Part shown: piece by piece, positions 27,397-37,236 of the stretch
Layout: the number at the start of each line of letters is the position of its first letter
Position numbering within the stretch: position 1 is the first letter of the stretch
Assembly (NCBI GenBank): GCA_036389835.1
Contig: DASVWC010000076.1
Coordinates: 1 to 64,000, forward strand
Source of the DNA: AC-37 sp036389835
GTDB lineage: Bacteria; Actinomycetota; Thermoleophilia; Solirubrobacterales; Thermoleophilaceae
Reading direction: 5' to 3'
Length of the DNA: 64,000 bases
Program-made: the position numbers and the translations under genes
Notes under the pieces: generated by a model
Databases searched by the model: none
Told to the model about the DNA's origin: nothing
Seen by the model: only the letters and a program-made list of their open reading frames with translations

Positions 27397-27747
27397 GTCA
27401 ACAGATCGCTCTCGGAGGGGCGCAGGCGCTTCCACGACCGCCTCGCCGGAATCGAGTCGGGCGCCGAGTGCGAGCGGCGCGCGCCGCAGCTATCGGCGCT
27501 GGCCGACGGCGAGGCCGACGCCGCCGACATGACCCTGCTGCGCCCGCACCTGCGCAGCTGCCTGATCTGCCGCGCGCGGCTGCGCGACTACCGCGGTTGG
27601 GTGGCGTTCAGCGAAGTCAGCGCCCGAAGCCTGCCGCGCATAGCGGACCCGCGTCCCTGTGGCCCAGGTGACGACCGTGCGCCCCTTCTCATCGACCTCG
27701 GCGCCCGGGCCAACGCCTTCATCGAAGCCCGGTCAGGATCGCGGTAA
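27373..27747 (+). pseudogene. Headless sigma/zinc-finger gene, copy 1
   Basis: From the degenerate core the frame encodes KVNRSLSEGRRRFHDRL, GAECERRAPQLSALADGEA and the finger LRPHLRSCLICRARLRDYR, matching residues about 160-230 of the complete gene at 23512. The sigma region 2 and the first half of region 4 are missing. After the finger the sequence diverges (GWVAFSEVSARS) and the membrane helix is lost; a Pro/Arg-rich tail reappears in another frame to about 27850, showing frameshift decay. Not expected to make a working sigma factor. Confidence 0.75.
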
Positions 27748-27898
27748 GGCTACTCCGACTCGCCGCGACCGGCCACCGCGCGCGATTCCGCCCCGGACGC
27801 GTCCGCGCACTCCGCGTGGGCCGGCTCGCGCCGCGGCCCGGGCGCTTCCGATCGCGCCACCCCAGGAGGACGCAGGGGCCGCTCCGACCCTCTCCCGA

Positions 27899-30763
27899 TC
27901 AATCCCACAGCGTCCGCAGGTGAAGCTGGAAGTCCGCATCCTGTGACCGGGCTGCACTCAGCTCGGCCTGGCCGGCATCGCGCTGGCCGCAGAAGACCAG
28001 CCGGGTGCGCGGTGCGACCCAGACGCGCCAGTGGCGTTCCAGCGCCTGCGCGCGCTCCTTGCGCCGACCGAGGTCGGCGGGAACCGCGTGCCAGATGTCC
28101 CAGGTCGCGAGCGGGAAGTCTCCCGTTGCGGCCCGGCCGAGCGCGGCGATCGTCGAATCGTCATCCCGCGCGACCGGTCGGGACAGGAGATAGCGCGGCG
28201 AGCTCGGGGGCGCGAGTGCCTCGTCCAGCGCGACCGCGAACAGCTCGCTCTCCTCCGGCTCCGCCGCGCTCATGCGCATGCGCACGTAACCGCCCGGGCG
28301 CGGTTCGGCGGTCAGCGAGTGGGCGGCCTCGGACCGGACCTCGCCAAGGTCGACATAGGCGGCGGCGATCGCCTGCGCGATCAGGTCCAGCGGCGCAAGC
28401 GCACCGTGCAGGGCTCGCGCCCGCTCGACCTCGCGCGACGCGCGCCAGACCAGCGGCAGCGTCAGCGCCCCGACCGCGGCCGCCGCGGGCGCGACGAGCA
28501 GCGCAGCCGCGACCGCGCCCACGCCCACGAGCGCCGCCGTGCCGAGCGGCGCGGCGAGCGGGATGCGGTAGTCCGGCGGCTCGACCTCCACGGTCCGCCG
28601 GCCACCGCGGCGCGACTTGACCACGACGGCGGTCGTCTCGATGCCGCGGTACGGCTCGCCGATCCGCCACCGCTCGCGCGCGGTCGCGTGATCGGCAGCG
28701 CGCGCAAGGCACGTCTTGGTGACCTCGCCGATCTCCTCCTCGTTCGGCGGGTGGAATGGAGACAGGGCAGCGTGAACATGCGAGGGTCCGACCTCGATCG
28801 ACCCGTCCTCGCACGGCGCGTGAAGGTGGAGGTGGCGGCGGACGAAACGGTCGTAATCCGAGCCGCCTTGGGTGATCTCCGGAGCGACGCAGACCACGTC
28901 CCAGTTCGAAGCGAGCTTCTCCGGACGCTCGGGGTCGAGCCGCAGCGACCGTCCGCGGATCTGCCGCGCCGAGACGTTCGCGGCGACCGCCGTCAGGTCG
29001 ATCAGGCAGTTCACGCAGGGGCAGTCCCACCCCTCGCCCAGCAACCCGCGCGTGCCGACTAGCAGCTTCGTTGTCCCGTCGGTCAGCGCCGCGGTCGCCG
29101 CGGCGACCCACTGGCGCGTCGTCCAGCCGGGCCCCTCGAGGCGGCAGAGCCCGTCCTCCTCGTGCACGCGGACCGCGAGCTCGCCGGTCGACTGCGCCGC
29201 GGCGAGGATGGCGGCGTCGCGCGGCAGGCACAGCACGCTCCTCCCGGTAACCGCCAACGGACGCAGGATCGCGCAGCCCGGGTCGTCGCCGAGCGCGCCG
29301 AGCAGCCCGCGCACGGAGGTCGTGTCGAGGTCGAGGCCCGTCTCCGATCCGCCGCGCTCGACCTCGGTGTCGCAGAGGATCACGCAGCGGATATCGTCCC
29401 CTCGCGCAGAGGTCTCGACGTCGATGATCCTCGCGCAGGCGATCGCCTTGGACTGCGACGCGGCGAGCACGCGGTCGGCCTCGTCGGCGCCGCGGCGGAT
29501 GCCCTGCCGGGTAAGGACGAAGCCCAGGTCGCGCAGCGCGCGGGCGATCTGCTCGTAGCGCTCGGCCGCCGCCTGCCCGGGATCGGTCGCCAAGCGCCGA
29601 AGCGCGTAGTCCTGAAGCAGGACGATCCAGTCGTCGAGGTCGACCGGCTGTTGGTAGGCCTCCCCCCGGGGCGCGTCGTGCGGCAGCTCCAGGCCGCCCG
29701 AGTAGAGGAAGCGGATCGCCGCGCGCGCGAGGGCCGGGTGGCGGCGCTGGAACTCGGAAAAGCGGATTTCGGCCGCCTCGTCCTCGTCGCGCGCACGCCC
29801 GCGCACTCGCTCGATCACGTAGCGCGGGAACGACAGCTCGGACTCGGCGTCGTCGTGCAGCTCGTTGACCATCTCGTTGAAGCGCAGGTCGTGCTCGCGG
29901 AGCCAATCGAGCTCCGACGCGAGCGGTTCGACGGGGTGGCAGAGCTCCTGGTAGGGCGCGAGGTAGCCGTCACGCACCACGGCCGGCGTCGGCACGACGA
30001 AATCGATCTCTCCGAGTAAGTGCTCGTAGAGCTCGGCGCCCTCTCCGGAGAGCTCCTCGGGCGCGGTCGCCGTCAGGCCCACGACGTGCGGGTCGCCGAT
30101 CTCCAGGAGGGCTTCACGAACGACGTAGCCCCACAGCGAGGCGAGGTGGTGGCACTCATCGAGCACCACCGTCTGCCCCGGTCCCCGCGCCGCGAGGGCC
30201 TCGATCCGCGCCCGCGCCTGCGGGGCGAGGATGGCCAGCAGCTCGGCGCTGAGCTCCTCGCCGCGAGCGATCTGGCGCTTCAACTGGGCCGTGATCCGCG
30301 CGAGCTCGCGGCGGTGTCGCTCGGCCGCCGTGCCATGGTAGGTCCGGGCCTCGTCAAGCAGCTCGCCGTGACTCAGTCCCGTCGCCGTGGCCTTCTCCTC
30401 GGCCCACCGGCTCCTCGCGAGTTCCACGAGCGTCGCGCCGGGATCGCGCAGCTGACAGAGAGACTGGTAGGTCAGCACGCAGATCAAGGCCCCCGGCTCG
30501 GTCGCGACCTCGTGCTCGCTCGCGCCGAATCGGCGCGCGACCGCGAGCCACTGGGACTGGATCGCGGCGTTGGGGCAGAGCACGAGCGCCGCCATCGCGC
30601 GCCGGCGGACGATCTCCATCCCGATCAGCGTCTTGCCGGAGCCGGGCGGCGCGACAACATGAGTCTTGCGGTTTCCTCGCGCGAGATCGGCGTCAAAGGC
30701 CGCCAGGGCTAGCTCTTGGTACCGGCGCCACTCTCCCTCGAAAGCCATCCGGTCGAAGGGCAT
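27899..30763 (-). CDS. SF2 DEAD/DEAH-type helicase with C-terminal membrane segments
   Basis: About 954 residues from ATG 30763 (a TTG at 30841 would add 26). Helicase core: F-EGEWRRYQ Q-like motif, Walker A APPGSGKT near residue 44, DECHH motif II, TATAPEEL motif III, and the second RecA domain with LLVGTRGLLGEGWDCP and ARQIRGRSLR (motif VI). Around residues 730-770 there are two strongly hydrophobic Ala/Val/Leu segments (TAALVGVGAVAAALLVAP and AAVGALTLPLVW), rare in helicases. The family includes restriction- and defence-associated helicases; no nuclease or methylase motif is visible. Flanked by headless sigma copy 1 and a lone core, so it is a likely insertion cargo. Confidence 0.82.
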   Translation of the reverse strand: MPFDRMAFEGEWRRYQELALAAFDADLARGNRKTHVVAPPGSGKTLIGMEIVRRRAMAALVLCPNAAIQSQWLAVARRFGASEHEVATEPGALICVLTYQSLCQLRDPGATLVELARSRWAEEKATATGLSHGELLDEARTYHGTAAERHRRELARITAQLKRQIARGEELSAELLAILAPQARARIEALAARGPGQTVVLDECHHLASLWGYVVREALLEIGDPHVVGLTATAPEELSGEGAELYEHLLGEIDFVVPTPAVVRDGYLAPYQELCHPVEPLASELDWLREHDLRFNEMVNELHDDAESELSFPRYVIERVRGRARDEDEAAEIRFSEFQRRHPALARAAIRFLYSGGLELPHDAPRGEAYQQPVDLDDWIVLLQDYALRRLATDPGQAAAERYEQIARALRDLGFVLTRQGIRRGADEADRVLAASQSKAIACARIIDVETSARGDDIRCVILCDTEVERGGSETGLDLDTTSVRGLLGALGDDPGCAILRPLAVTGRSVLCLPRDAAILAAAQSTGELAVRVHEEDGLCRLEGPGWTTRQWVAAATAALTDGTTKLLVGTRGLLGEGWDCPCVNCLIDLTAVAANVSARQIRGRSLRLDPERPEKLASNWDVVCVAPEITQGGSDYDRFVRRHLHLHAPCEDGSIEVGPSHVHAALSPFHPPNEEEIGEVTKTCLARAADHATARERWRIGEPYRGIETTAVVVKSRRGGRRTVEVEPPDYRIPLAAPLGTAALVGVGAVAAALLVAPAAAAVGALTLPLVWRASREVERARALHGALAPLDLIAQAIAAAYVDLGEVRSEAAHSLTAEPRPGGYVRMRMSAAEPEESELFAVALDEALAPPSSPRYLLSRPVARDDDSTIAALGRAATGDFPLATWDIWHAVPADLGRRKERAQALERHWRVWVAPRTRLVFCGQRDAGQAELSAARSQDADFQLHLRTLWD

Positions 30764-30850
30764 CGCCGGCAAAGCTAACCGCCTCAGCGCCTCGGGGACC
30801 GACGTTTCCGTGCCGCGGGCGGCCCTTGCTCCAGGTCGCAAGAACTTCTC

Positions 30851-30874
30851 GGCTTTTCCGGACGCTACACCAAG
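30851..30874 (+). repeat. Recurrent core, lone copy 2
   Basis: Exact match to the CTACACC form of the core: left half GGCTTTTCCGGACG, right half CTACACCAAG. Unlike the copies at 40947 and 48341, the sigma sequence does not follow; the next bases (GGCCCACG) are unrelated. It lies just upstream of the helicase gene, on the other strand. Confidence 0.9.
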
Positions 30875-30964
30875 GGCCCACGTCCGAAACGTCCTGACCT
30901 TTCGTGTCTAACAGCGACAAACCTCGATAGCACGGACACCAACACGGGGGGACGCTGAAGCGTC

Positions 30965-32026
30965 TCAGCGGACGTAGAGGCTGATCAGCCGCCTGACGAC
31001 TCGGCCGTCGCTGAGGATGGCGACGGCCCTGACGACGGCCTTCCGCCGTCGCGCGAGCCGCGCGCGCGATTGCCGCGGCACCTGGACACGTACGGGTTTC
31101 TTCGTGCCGGCGGCCAGGTCGAACTCGGCGACCTTCGCGCTGGTCGCCCGTTCGAGGCGCGTTGCGTACGCCGTCGGCTCGAGCCTGACCGTGCCGGTGC
31201 ACCGGGCCCCGGACGCGCCGCCGCACCCGAGCTCGAGAAGTGTGCCGCGGCGATCGACGATGACGTCTCGATGACCGATCCTCAACGAGGTCGGCTGAAC
31301 GCACGGCGAGCGTGACTCGACGGTCTCCGTCACGCCGTCGCGGTAGGTGAACTCGATCGTGATCGTCCAGTAGCCGCTGGCCGGGCAGGTGGGCGGCGTG
31401 CGGTTGTACGTCCGGCCCTCGCGCACGTATGGCGGATACTGGAGACGGAGGCTCTTGAACGCCGTGAAATGGTCCGGTGGCGGCTGGCCGGGGAGCGTCG
31501 GGAAGTTGGTCGTCGTCCTGTCGCCCTCGATCTTCGTCCGGTCGACCGGCCTGATCAGCGGAAGGTCCTCGTTCTCCCCTACCCCGATGATCTCGTCCTG
31601 GTTGTTGAGGTTGGTGATGTTGGTCCGGGTGAAGCGCGGTAACGGCCCGCTGCTTCCGGTGTCGCTCACCGCGACCGCCGTGCCGATCCTCGAGCCCGGC
31701 GGGCACGCGGCCGGGCCCTGGATCATCAGCTCCGCGTTCGATGCGCGGCACTGGTCCGGCACGGTGGTGTCGATCACGCTGCCGGCCGGGCGATGGACGA
31801 CCATCGTCGCCGCCGCATGCGGCTTGAGGCTCGGGTCCTCCGGGTTCTGGAACTCGAAGTTCGCGACGAGCCCAGCCGGCGCCGCCGGGACCGTGGTCGT
31901 GTACGTCAGGCTGCCGACCTGCCGCGGGACAGCCGCATCGGCCGCCGCGGCCCCGCAGATCGCCGCTGCCGCGATCGCCGCGGGAAGTGCCGCGCCGCCC
32001 GAGCGCCACACCGTCCGGCTGAGCAC
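30965..32026 (-). CDS. Secreted protein of unknown function, actinobacterial type
   Basis: 353 residues from GTG 32026. Signal peptide 1-31 (LSRTVWRSGG, Ala-rich core, cleavage near AADA-AV). The mature part begins VPRQVGSLTYTTTVP and resembles a beta-sandwich adhesion-like or pilus-like domain (ANFEFQNPEDPSLKPHAAAT, AACPPGSRIGTAVA), with paired cysteines (DQC, AAC, PTC, SPC, GCGG, GARC) that could form disulphides. The end has a basic, Arg-rich tail. Families with the GTA/CPPGSRIGTA-like segment occur widely as secreted proteins in Solirubrobacterales, with no assigned function. Divergent from a PadR regulator across 126 bp. Confidence 0.7.
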   Translation of the reverse strand: MLSRTVWRSGGAALPAAIAAAAICGAAAADAAVPRQVGSLTYTTTVPAAPAGLVANFEFQNPEDPSLKPHAAATMVVHRPAGSVIDTTVPDQCRASNAELMIQGPAACPPGSRIGTAVAVSDTGSSGPLPRFTRTNITNLNNQDEIIGVGENEDLPLIRPVDRTKIEGDRTTTNFPTLPGQPPPDHFTAFKSLRLQYPPYVREGRTYNRTPPTCPASGYWTITIEFTYRDGVTETVESRSPCVQPTSLRIGHRDVIVDRRGTLLELGCGGASGARCTGTVRLEPTAYATRLERATSAKVAEFDLAAGTKKPVRVQVPRQSRARLARRRKAVVRAVAILSDGRVVRRLISLYVR

Positions 32027-32152
32027 TCCCGATCGCCTCCATTCCAACCGCTGATCTCCGAACCCCACATGGAACCGGACGTGGGACGGGGAATCAATGG
32101 GGAGATGTCTACCTGTGCGATCGGTTCGGGCGAGCGGCGACAATGCGGTGCC

Positions 32153-32725
32153 ATGGCCCTCAAGTCGAGCAGCTACGTGATCCTCGGCCTCGTCCGCGGC
32201 GGCGTGACGTCGGGCTATGCCATCAAGCGGTTCATCGAGGAGCAGCGGATGGACCGCTTCTGGGCCACCACCTTCGCGCAGGTCTACCCGGAGCTTGCCC
32301 AACTCGAAGAGGGGGGCTACCTTACGCACCGCGACGACCCGCAGGGCGGAAGGCAGCGCCGCGCCTACGCCCTGACGGCGAAGGCGGAGCGCGCGCTGCT
32401 CTTGTGGTTGCGCCATCCGCGCATCCCGCCGAGGCAGCTTCGAGACGAGGGATTGCTGCGGCTCGCGTTCGCCGATCTCCTCCCGCGCGAGGACGCGATC
32501 GCGCTCGTCCAGCGACTAAGAGCGCGCTCGGAGGACGCCGAGCGCGAGTTCCGGGAGGAGGTCATCCCCAAAGGCGAGGCGCTCCTCGCAGTCGGGGTGC
32601 GCTTCCCGGTCGAGATCTGCCGCATGGCCGCCACCTATCACGCGTCGGTCGTGGAGCATCTAGGACGTCTCGAGGCGGAGCTGCGCGATGAGCGAGACAA
32701 CGATGGGGAGATCCGAACTCATTGA
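32153..32725 (+). CDS. PadR-family transcriptional regulator
   Basis: 190 residues. The winged-helix N domain is clear: SYVILGLVRGGVTSGYAIKRFIE (helix 1-2), FAQVYPELAQLEEGGYLTHRDD (recognition helix and wing), RRAYALTAKAERALL (wing strand and linker); the C-terminal half is the long dimerisation coiled coil (RLRARSEDAEREFREE). PadR proteins are usually ligand-released repressors of the adjacent gene. The divergent secreted-protein gene at 32026 is the natural target and the 126-bp gap the probable operator. ATG 32153 chosen; no nearer start. Confidence 0.88.
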   Translation: MALKSSSYVILGLVRGGVTSGYAIKRFIEEQRMDRFWATTFAQVYPELAQLEEGGYLTHRDDPQGGRQRRAYALTAKAERALLLWLRHPRIPPRQLRDEGLLRLAFADLLPREDAIALVQRLRARSEDAEREFREEVIPKGEALLAVGVRFPVEICRMAATYHASVVEHLGRLEAELRDERDNDGEIRTH

Positions 32726-33338
32726 TCGCAACCTGACCCGTTGCTTACATCCACGCCTGTGGGATCAGGAGGCGTAGATGCGAGGACGAGGGACCCCGGA
32801 GTGTCGTCGTTACCAAGCTCCTACTGGGCGCGGTCTTCGTGACCCCGGCGGGGCGCCTCGGTCAAGCCGCTGGAGTTCGCGCGTGGCACGATCGACCAGG
32901 CGCTCACGAGCGACCGACCCGGCACCCCGACTGGGACCCGCTTCAGCGCGCGCTACCACGCCGCTGGCGACGCGACGCACCGCCGCCGTACACCTCTCGT
33001 CCTAACCGATCCGATCCTGGCCGCCGTAGCCGCCGCGGCAACGCGAAACGACGTCGCCGAGCCTCACAATTTATCCCCGACGCACAGCTTCATTGGACCA
33101 GCCCAGCCGGCGGTGCGCGGCACGAGGAGCGAGGGTACACCGCGCGCGATTCTCGAGGGAATGCCGCTACTTCCAGCTCTCTCCATCGTCTGGTCGGTCC
33201 GGTGCGTCCGGAGCAACACGGGCTCGAGAGTCGTCTGCCAACTCGATTCGGTAGGGCCTGAACGTGCAGCGACACAGCCGTCATTTCGTCACTATCCGCT
33301 GCGGTGGTACAGCCCGTGATTCAACGTCAGCTTCGCCT
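32726..33338. other. No recognisable gene (613 bp)
   Basis: Short frames are present on both strands but none has codon bias or motifs of a real gene. The stretch contains no core copy and no obvious terminator hairpin. It probably holds the promoter of the hydrolase gene at its right end. Confidence 0.5.
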
Positions 33339-35606
33339 ATGGGCTCGCCCATGCGCAAGCTGACGTTTGCAGGCGCAGTCGCGGCAACGACGATCTTGTT
33401 ACTCCCGACGGTCGCGGTCGGGGCGGCTCGCCCGCACGTCGCCGACGGGAAGCTCGGTGACTGGCGCGGCCGGGCAAGTGCGATCAGCGGGGTGACGAAC
33501 GTCTCGCGCGGCGAGTTGGTCTACACCGACTGGCTGTACGACGACTTCGGCGCCGACACGGACGGTTTGCCGACCAATTCGGTCGCCTGGGCGTTCGTCT
33601 TCTACCCGACCGTCGGCGACTACCGCTACCCGACCGACGAGGCGCGCTACGGCACGAACGCCGCAGACCTGCGCGAGCTACGGATCGCCGCCGACCGCAG
33701 GCGGCTGCACCTGCTGGTCTCGCTCGAGACGATGATCGTTCGCGACGCGGCCGCGGTCATGCTCGCCCTCGACACCGACGGCGACGCGAGCACGGGTGCC
33801 GCGACGTGGCCGGACGGAGTCGGGATCGACACGCCTGGCGCCGACCGGTTCGTGACCCTGTGGGGCACGGGCGGCGCGGTTCGGGACGAGGCTGGCCGGG
33901 CGCTCGGGCGGCCGCGACAAGCCGTCAACCTCAAGCACAACGCGATCGAGGCGTCGGTGTCGCGCCGATTGCTGGGACGGATCTCGCCGAAGGCACGGAT
34001 CTGGTTAGTCACCGGCTTGGCGAACGCGGCCCGCGGGCGCTTCCAGCCGGTGTCCGACGGATCCCCGACGGCCGAGGAGCCCGGCGGCGGCGGCGCGAAC
34101 GCGACCGCCGCGTTCAACGTCGCCTTCCGCCCGGACGAACCGCACGAGACGTTCTCCTCGTACTGGGGCGACCGCGATCAGGCGACCGCGCTCGCCCGGC
34201 GCGACGTGGCGCCGTTCGCGCACCCGCTACACCTGCGACCGCTCCGCAACCGCCGGTCAGTGACGTTCAAGCTGAAGCCCGGCTACCACAACGCCGTCTA
34301 CCGCTCGCGTCACGAGCTCGGCGAGGGGATCGACCTCCAGCGGGCAAACAGCGGGCCGGCTTTCGCGCTCGGAAACACCGACCCGCAGTTCAGGTCGCGC
34401 TGGCAGCCCTACGGCGTGTACGTCCCGGAGAGCTACGCCCCCGGGGGGCCGCTGACCGTCGTCGGGCACGCGTCGCTCGAGAGCCACAATCAGTACGCCG
34501 GAAGTCCGGGGCTGCTGAGGCAGATCGGCGAGGAACGCCGCTCGGTGCTGATCACGCCGCTCGGGCGCGGCCACATCAACTTCTACATGGCGAGCGGACT
34601 GGTCGACGTGGTGGAGGCGATCGAGCACGCGCAGGCTCGCTTCAGGACCGACCCGGCGCGGACGTCGATCATGGGCTACTCGATGGGCGGCTACCTGGCC
34701 TTCCGGCTCGGCCTGCTCATGCCCGACCGGTTCGCGGTCGCGTCCGCCTACAACCCGCCGCCGGCCTATTCGATCTGGGCCTATCCGGCGCGGCCGGTCG
34801 CCGGCGACGAGTCGTTCGTCGAGCCAGGCATCACGACCAAGATCGCCGCCAACGCGCTGAACCTGCCGTACGAGATCGTCGCGGGCGTGAACGACGAGGA
34901 GGTGCCGATCTCGGGGGTGCGCCACCAGGTCGAAACGTTCGAGGCGCTCGGCAACCCGTACCGCTACTACGAGCACCCCGTGGCCGACCACCTGCGGCGG
35001 CGCCAGGCCGACGAGTGGGGCCACACGCGGGACTGGCTCGGCGACCGCCGGATCGACCCTGACCCGGCCCGCGTGCGCTACGCGCGCTACCCGATCATGG
35101 ACCTGCCGCGGTTCGGGTTGCGATTCGACGGGGCGTACTGGGTGGACGGGATTGCGCTGCGGAGCGCCGACGATCCGGGCGCGGCAGGGCCGGACGAGCA
35201 CGCCCTGGTGGACGTGACGTCGCACGCGCTCGGGAAGCCGCTGCCGGCGACGGAGCACGAGGCGTTCGCGTTCCCGGGGCCGCCGCTGCCGGCGACGGTG
35301 CGCGGCCGGGTGCCGGTCGCGGGCGAGGTGCCGCCGCGAGCGAACCGGTTCGAGGCGCAGCTGACGAACGTGGAGCGGATGACGCTCGACGTTGGTCGGA
35401 TGGGGCTGGACCCGACGCGGCCGCTCGGCGCGAGGCTGGACGGCGACGGCACGACGACGCTAGTCCTGGTCGGACGCTTCGGGAACGTCTCGGCGACGCT
35501 CGACGGCGATCCCGTCGGGGTGGGTCGCGTCCCGGGCGGTATCAGCGTCGCGGTCGATCTGGCGGGCCCCGGACCCCACGATCTCGCGGTCCACCCGCAA
35601 GAGTAG
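33339..35606 (+). CDS. Secreted alpha/beta hydrolase with N-terminal binding domain
   Basis: 755 residues from ATG 33339 (ATG 33351 also possible). Signal peptide to about residue 29. Residues about 30-230 form a beta-rich domain with a DGKLGDWRG start and ADRRRLHLLVSLE, as in DOMON/carbohydrate-binding family 9-type domains. The hydrolase domain follows with YGVYVPESY, the nucleophile elbow GYSMGGYLAF (Ser448) and late HPVADHLRRR (probable catalytic His), giving the catalytic triad pattern of prolyl-oligopeptidase-like esterases. A C-terminal beta domain ends the chain. Substrate unknown; extracellular ester or peptide is likely. Confidence 0.82.
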   Translation: MGSPMRKLTFAGAVAATTILLLPTVAVGAARPHVADGKLGDWRGRASAISGVTNVSRGELVYTDWLYDDFGADTDGLPTNSVAWAFVFYPTVGDYRYPTDEARYGTNAADLRELRIAADRRRLHLLVSLETMIVRDAAAVMLALDTDGDASTGAATWPDGVGIDTPGADRFVTLWGTGGAVRDEAGRALGRPRQAVNLKHNAIEASVSRRLLGRISPKARIWLVTGLANAARGRFQPVSDGSPTAEEPGGGGANATAAFNVAFRPDEPHETFSSYWGDRDQATALARRDVAPFAHPLHLRPLRNRRSVTFKLKPGYHNAVYRSRHELGEGIDLQRANSGPAFALGNTDPQFRSRWQPYGVYVPESYAPGGPLTVVGHASLESHNQYAGSPGLLRQIGEERRSVLITPLGRGHINFYMASGLVDVVEAIEHAQARFRTDPARTSIMGYSMGGYLAFRLGLLMPDRFAVASAYNPPPAYSIWAYPARPVAGDESFVEPGITTKIAANALNLPYEIVAGVNDEEVPISGVRHQVETFEALGNPYRYYEHPVADHLRRRQADEWGHTRDWLGDRRIDPDPARVRYARYPIMDLPRFGLRFDGAYWVDGIALRSADDPGAAGPDEHALVDVTSHALGKPLPATEHEAFAFPGPPLPATVRGRVPVAGEVPPRANRFEAQLTNVERMTLDVGRMGLDPTRPLGARLDGDGTTTLVLVGRFGNVSATLDGDPVGVGRVPGGISVAVDLAGPGPHDLAVHPQE

Positions 35607-35658
35607 GAATCGATCGGCCACGGGGGCGGGTGATGACGGTTGCCGATCGGAACGCCAC

Positions 35659-36117
35659 TTGGGTGGAGGCGGGGCCAACCGTGCCCGCCACTGGTACTCG
35701 CGGCTCACCCTGCTGCACGCGGTCGGCCTGTTCCATTTGACCGCCGTCGCGCACCCGAACCACGGCGCGGCAGGCGGCTCGCCGCCCGACCCCGAGGCGC
35801 TCGTACGGAGATGGCTCGCCCGGCCGGGCGGCGTGCCGGAGCACCAGTTCGTCGCGGAAGCCGGCGTCCTGGTCCGCGTGGCCATCGAGACGGGCGACCC
35901 CGCTCGCTTCATGTGGATCGATGAGGCGACCATGGTGAACGAGGTGGGCTCTCGCGGTGGCGACGTGCCGAGCCATCGATGCGCGTGGATTCCACCGTCG
36001 GCGGGCTCGAAGGGGCTCGACCCACGCGCCCAGCGGCTCCTCGCGGATGTGTTCCTGCTCCTGAACCTGTCCGACGCGGATACACGCCGGAGCTTCGTGA
36101 GACATGGCGCCAGCGGG
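35659..36117 (+). pseudogene. Probable gene fragment of unknown family
   Basis: The + frame here has strong third-position G/C and a plausible protein, RHWYSRLTLLHAVGLFHLT, EALVRRWLARPGG and VRVAIETGDPARFMWIDEAT, but it lacks a good start and coding character fades near 36115, after which meaningful peptide seems to continue in another frame (36104-36340). I do not recognise the family. It looks like the remains of a larger gene, between the hydrolase and the next core copies. Confidence 0.4.
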
Positions 36118-36615
36118 CCGCCGACGACACGCCACTCCCGCCGTGCCTGGTGGGCCGCGCCGCGAGTACCTGAGGCCGGAGCTCACGACCGGGATGGTGG
36201 GCGCTTCGAGCCAGGCTCGACCTGTGCGCCGGAATGTCAGATCACGGCATGTCCATACCCGCCGAAGGGCCAAATCGGCGCGACGGCCGAGCTCAGCGGG
36301 GCTTTCTGCGCGCGTCAGCGAGCGCGCAGCGAACCCCTGAGGCCGGCGCCATGGCAGAACCCGAGCGGGGCTCGAGCTACGACGCTTCTGGCGCGCCATG
36401 GAGGAACGTGCGCTGCGCTGAGGGCTGGGCGGCGTCGAGCTGCCACAGCCACGCCTGGTGCACGGCTGTCGCTCCTCCGCTTATGGATTCCCACCGGCGC
36501 GCTTCCGTCACCGCAGAAACAGCCCGCGTGGATGACAACGCGAAGGCCGCTGGTGCAGTCGCTGGGAGGCGGACTACGTAACAGTGCCTCTTAGTGCCAG
36601 GGCTCCCGACATTGA

Positions 36616-36894
36616 CTAAGCCGCACCCCGCGCGTTCGCGGCGTGTTGGAGTAGAAGTTTCGTGTTACGTCCGGAACAGCCCAACGGCTGGACGATCTCA
36701 TTCCGTAATGCCCGCAGCCGACGATGGATGGGCATCCGCTCTTCGGCGGTGGCAGTCCGCGTAAGTTCTTGCTTGAGGAACGCGATCCCGGCCTCGCGCG
36801 CCTCAACGTCGTCTTCCGTTGTATCGGTCGTCTCATCCGCAAGGAAGATCTGCTCCTCGACCTCGGCCGGAATTTCGGCGGGCGGGCCCCCGAC
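36616..36894 (-). pseudogene. Gene fragment whose C terminus contains the recurrent core
   Basis: On the - strand the frame is open for 92 codons to the stop at 36616-36618. It encodes a helical, acidic protein (EEQIFLADETTDTTEDDVE, ERMPIHRRLRALRNEI) that ends VQPLGCSGRNTKLLLQHAAN. The GCSGRNTK part is the recurrent core translated. There is no ATG/GTG/TTG in a good position before residue 50, and an in-frame stop precedes 36894, so the 5' part seems lost. Unknown family. Confidence 0.5.
36658..36681 (-). repeat. Recurrent core, inverted copy 3
   Basis: Read on the - strand: GGCTGTTCCGGACG then TAACACGAAA, differing from the TCACACG form at few bases. It is the only copy in the opposite orientation. 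The sigma 3' part does not follow it. Confidence 0.75.
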
Positions 36895-37212
36895 TCACGG
36901 CGAGCGATCAGGTAGCGACGCCGCTCGTCGACGAGCCATCTCCGGCGGCAGGGTCGCAGGGCTTGGTTTCCGATTCAGGGACAGCGCAACACGGTGGTTC
37001 CGAGATCGCCGATGCCACCGCGCTGTTGACTATCAGCCGACCGATCCCTCGCCATCAGTCGTTCGACGGAAGCCGGGCTGATCCGCGGGCTGGCACGGTC
37101 GAGGTATGGCTGGAGTGACAGGCTTGCCGAGCATGCCCGCGCCCCCGGCTGACGGTGCGCTCTGAAACGATGACGATCTCGCCCTCGCCATTGGGGCGGG
37201 GATGAAACCTTC

Positions 37213-37236
37213 GGCTTTTCCGGACGTCACACGAAA
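37213..37236 (+). repeat. Recurrent core, copy 4
   Basis: Left half GGCTTTTCCGGACG, right half TCACACGAAA. It reads GFSGRHTK and runs directly in frame into the headless sigma/zinc-finger gene at 37237. Confidence 0.9.

Noticed and set aside
23428..33115. Shared CCAGCCGGCGGTG near 23440 and 33100
   Set aside because: A single short GC-rich match with no common position relative to genes; probably chance.
35460..35933. - strand ORF of 157 codons
   Set aside because: Overlaps the end of the hydrolase gene and the opposite fragment, which has better codon bias; no domain seen.
36662..37081. + strand ORF of 139 codons
   Set aside because: It is antisense to the - strand fragment at 36616-36894 and has Arg/Ser-rich shadow composition.
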